DNA of 64,000 nt from Saprospiraceae bacterium UBA2329 (lineage in GTDB: Bacteria; Bacteroidota; Bacteroidia; Chitinophagales; Saprospiraceae): the NCBI GenBank assembly GCA_002344975.1, contig DDUV01000057.1, positions 1-64,000 of the forward strand, given 5' to 3'. The notes under the pieces are model-generated. The model was given only the letters and a program-made list of their open reading frames with translations, was not told the DNA's origin and searched no databases. Below, in pieces: positions 63,954 to 64,000 of this stretch (positions within the stretch are counted from its first letter, which is position 1; each line of letters begins with the position of its first letter). The translations under genes and the position numbers were made by a program.

Positions 63954-64000
63954 TGCGCGGTGGTGTAACAAGCAACACACGGCTCTCATAAGGCCGTAGA
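63954..64000 (+). tRNA. tRNA with CAT anticodon (Met or Ile2), truncated by window edge
   Basis: TGCGCGG acceptor 5' strand, D stem GTGT/ACAC around loop AACAAGCA, which lacks the usual GG, then anticodon stem CGGCT/GGCCG with loop CTCATAA (anticodon CAT). The variable, T and 3' acceptor parts lie beyond 64000. Met versus Ile (lysidine) cannot be decided. Confidence 0.7.

Overview
The window looks like a chromosomal segment of a gliding or surface-attached member of the Bacteroidota, probably near the Saprospiria (Lewinella/Haliscomenobacter type). The evidence is: type IX secretion (T9SS) C-terminal sorting domains of type A and type B, a PorV/PorQ-family protein, a huge PKD-rich adhesin with a gliding-motility-associated C-terminus, an S46 dipeptidyl-peptidase, a SusC-like TonB receptor with an N-terminal carboxypeptidase-regulatory domain, and promoters of the Bacteroidota form TTG-N18-20-TAnnTTTG. 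The phylum call is firm; the class is inference.

Layout. 1-5 kb: a T9SS cargo protein, a 7TM-DISM histidine kinase and, tail to tail with it, a LuxR-type response regulator, then tRNA-Ala(GGC). 5-8.4 kb: a lipoprotein gene that appears frameshifted, then an NfeD-like/flotillin pair. 8.7-17.8 kb: TonB receptor, giant secreted protein and PorV/PorQ-like protein, a co-oriented envelope unit. 17.9-18.9 kb: greA and a HIT hydrolase, with a terminator-like hairpin between the greA promoter and greA. 19.2-24.7 kb: an 1805-residue secreted protein carrying HYR-like repeats, a dockerin, a cohesin-like domain and a type A sorting tail. 24.8-34.1 kb: DUF3089 hydrolase, S46 peptidase, App1-like phosphatase, Wzz-like/DUF983/Crp operon, TetR regulator, SH3 lipoprotein, DUF1905 protein. 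34.2-36.2 kb: an AT-rich three-gene restriction-type island (DUF3883, DUF4928-like, Vsr) without an intact methyltransferase. 36.2-43.4 kb: rlmD, M23 peptidase, ATP-grasp protein, methyltransferases including trmB, DinB. 43.6-50.2 kb: a 2210-residue type B adhesin with a cohesin-like domain and four near-identical 51-residue repeats. 50.3-63.1 kb: WG-repeat lipoprotein, phosphoesterase, RlmI-like methyltransferase, acyl-CoA reductase, RNase R, FtsK and a membrane adenylate cyclase. 63.6-64 kb: a tight array of at least five unusual tRNA genes running off the right edge.

How the parts fit together. Surface construction dominates: TonB receptor, PorV-like outer-membrane protein and several T9SS cargoes, two of them with matching cohesin/dockerin modules. 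Information processing (greA, rlmD, trmB, rnr, ftsK, tRNAs) makes up the housekeeping background. A predicted adenylate cyclase and a Crp-family regulator both lie in the window, but no direct link between them is shown. Several short dispersed palindromes and octamer arrays sit at gene 3' ends.

The best candidates for something undescribed are the methyltransferase-less DUF3883/DUF4928/Vsr island, the right-edge tRNA array (including a class-I-shaped tRNA with a leucine anticodon), the possible greA leader attenuator, and the cohesin/dockerin T9SS surface proteins.
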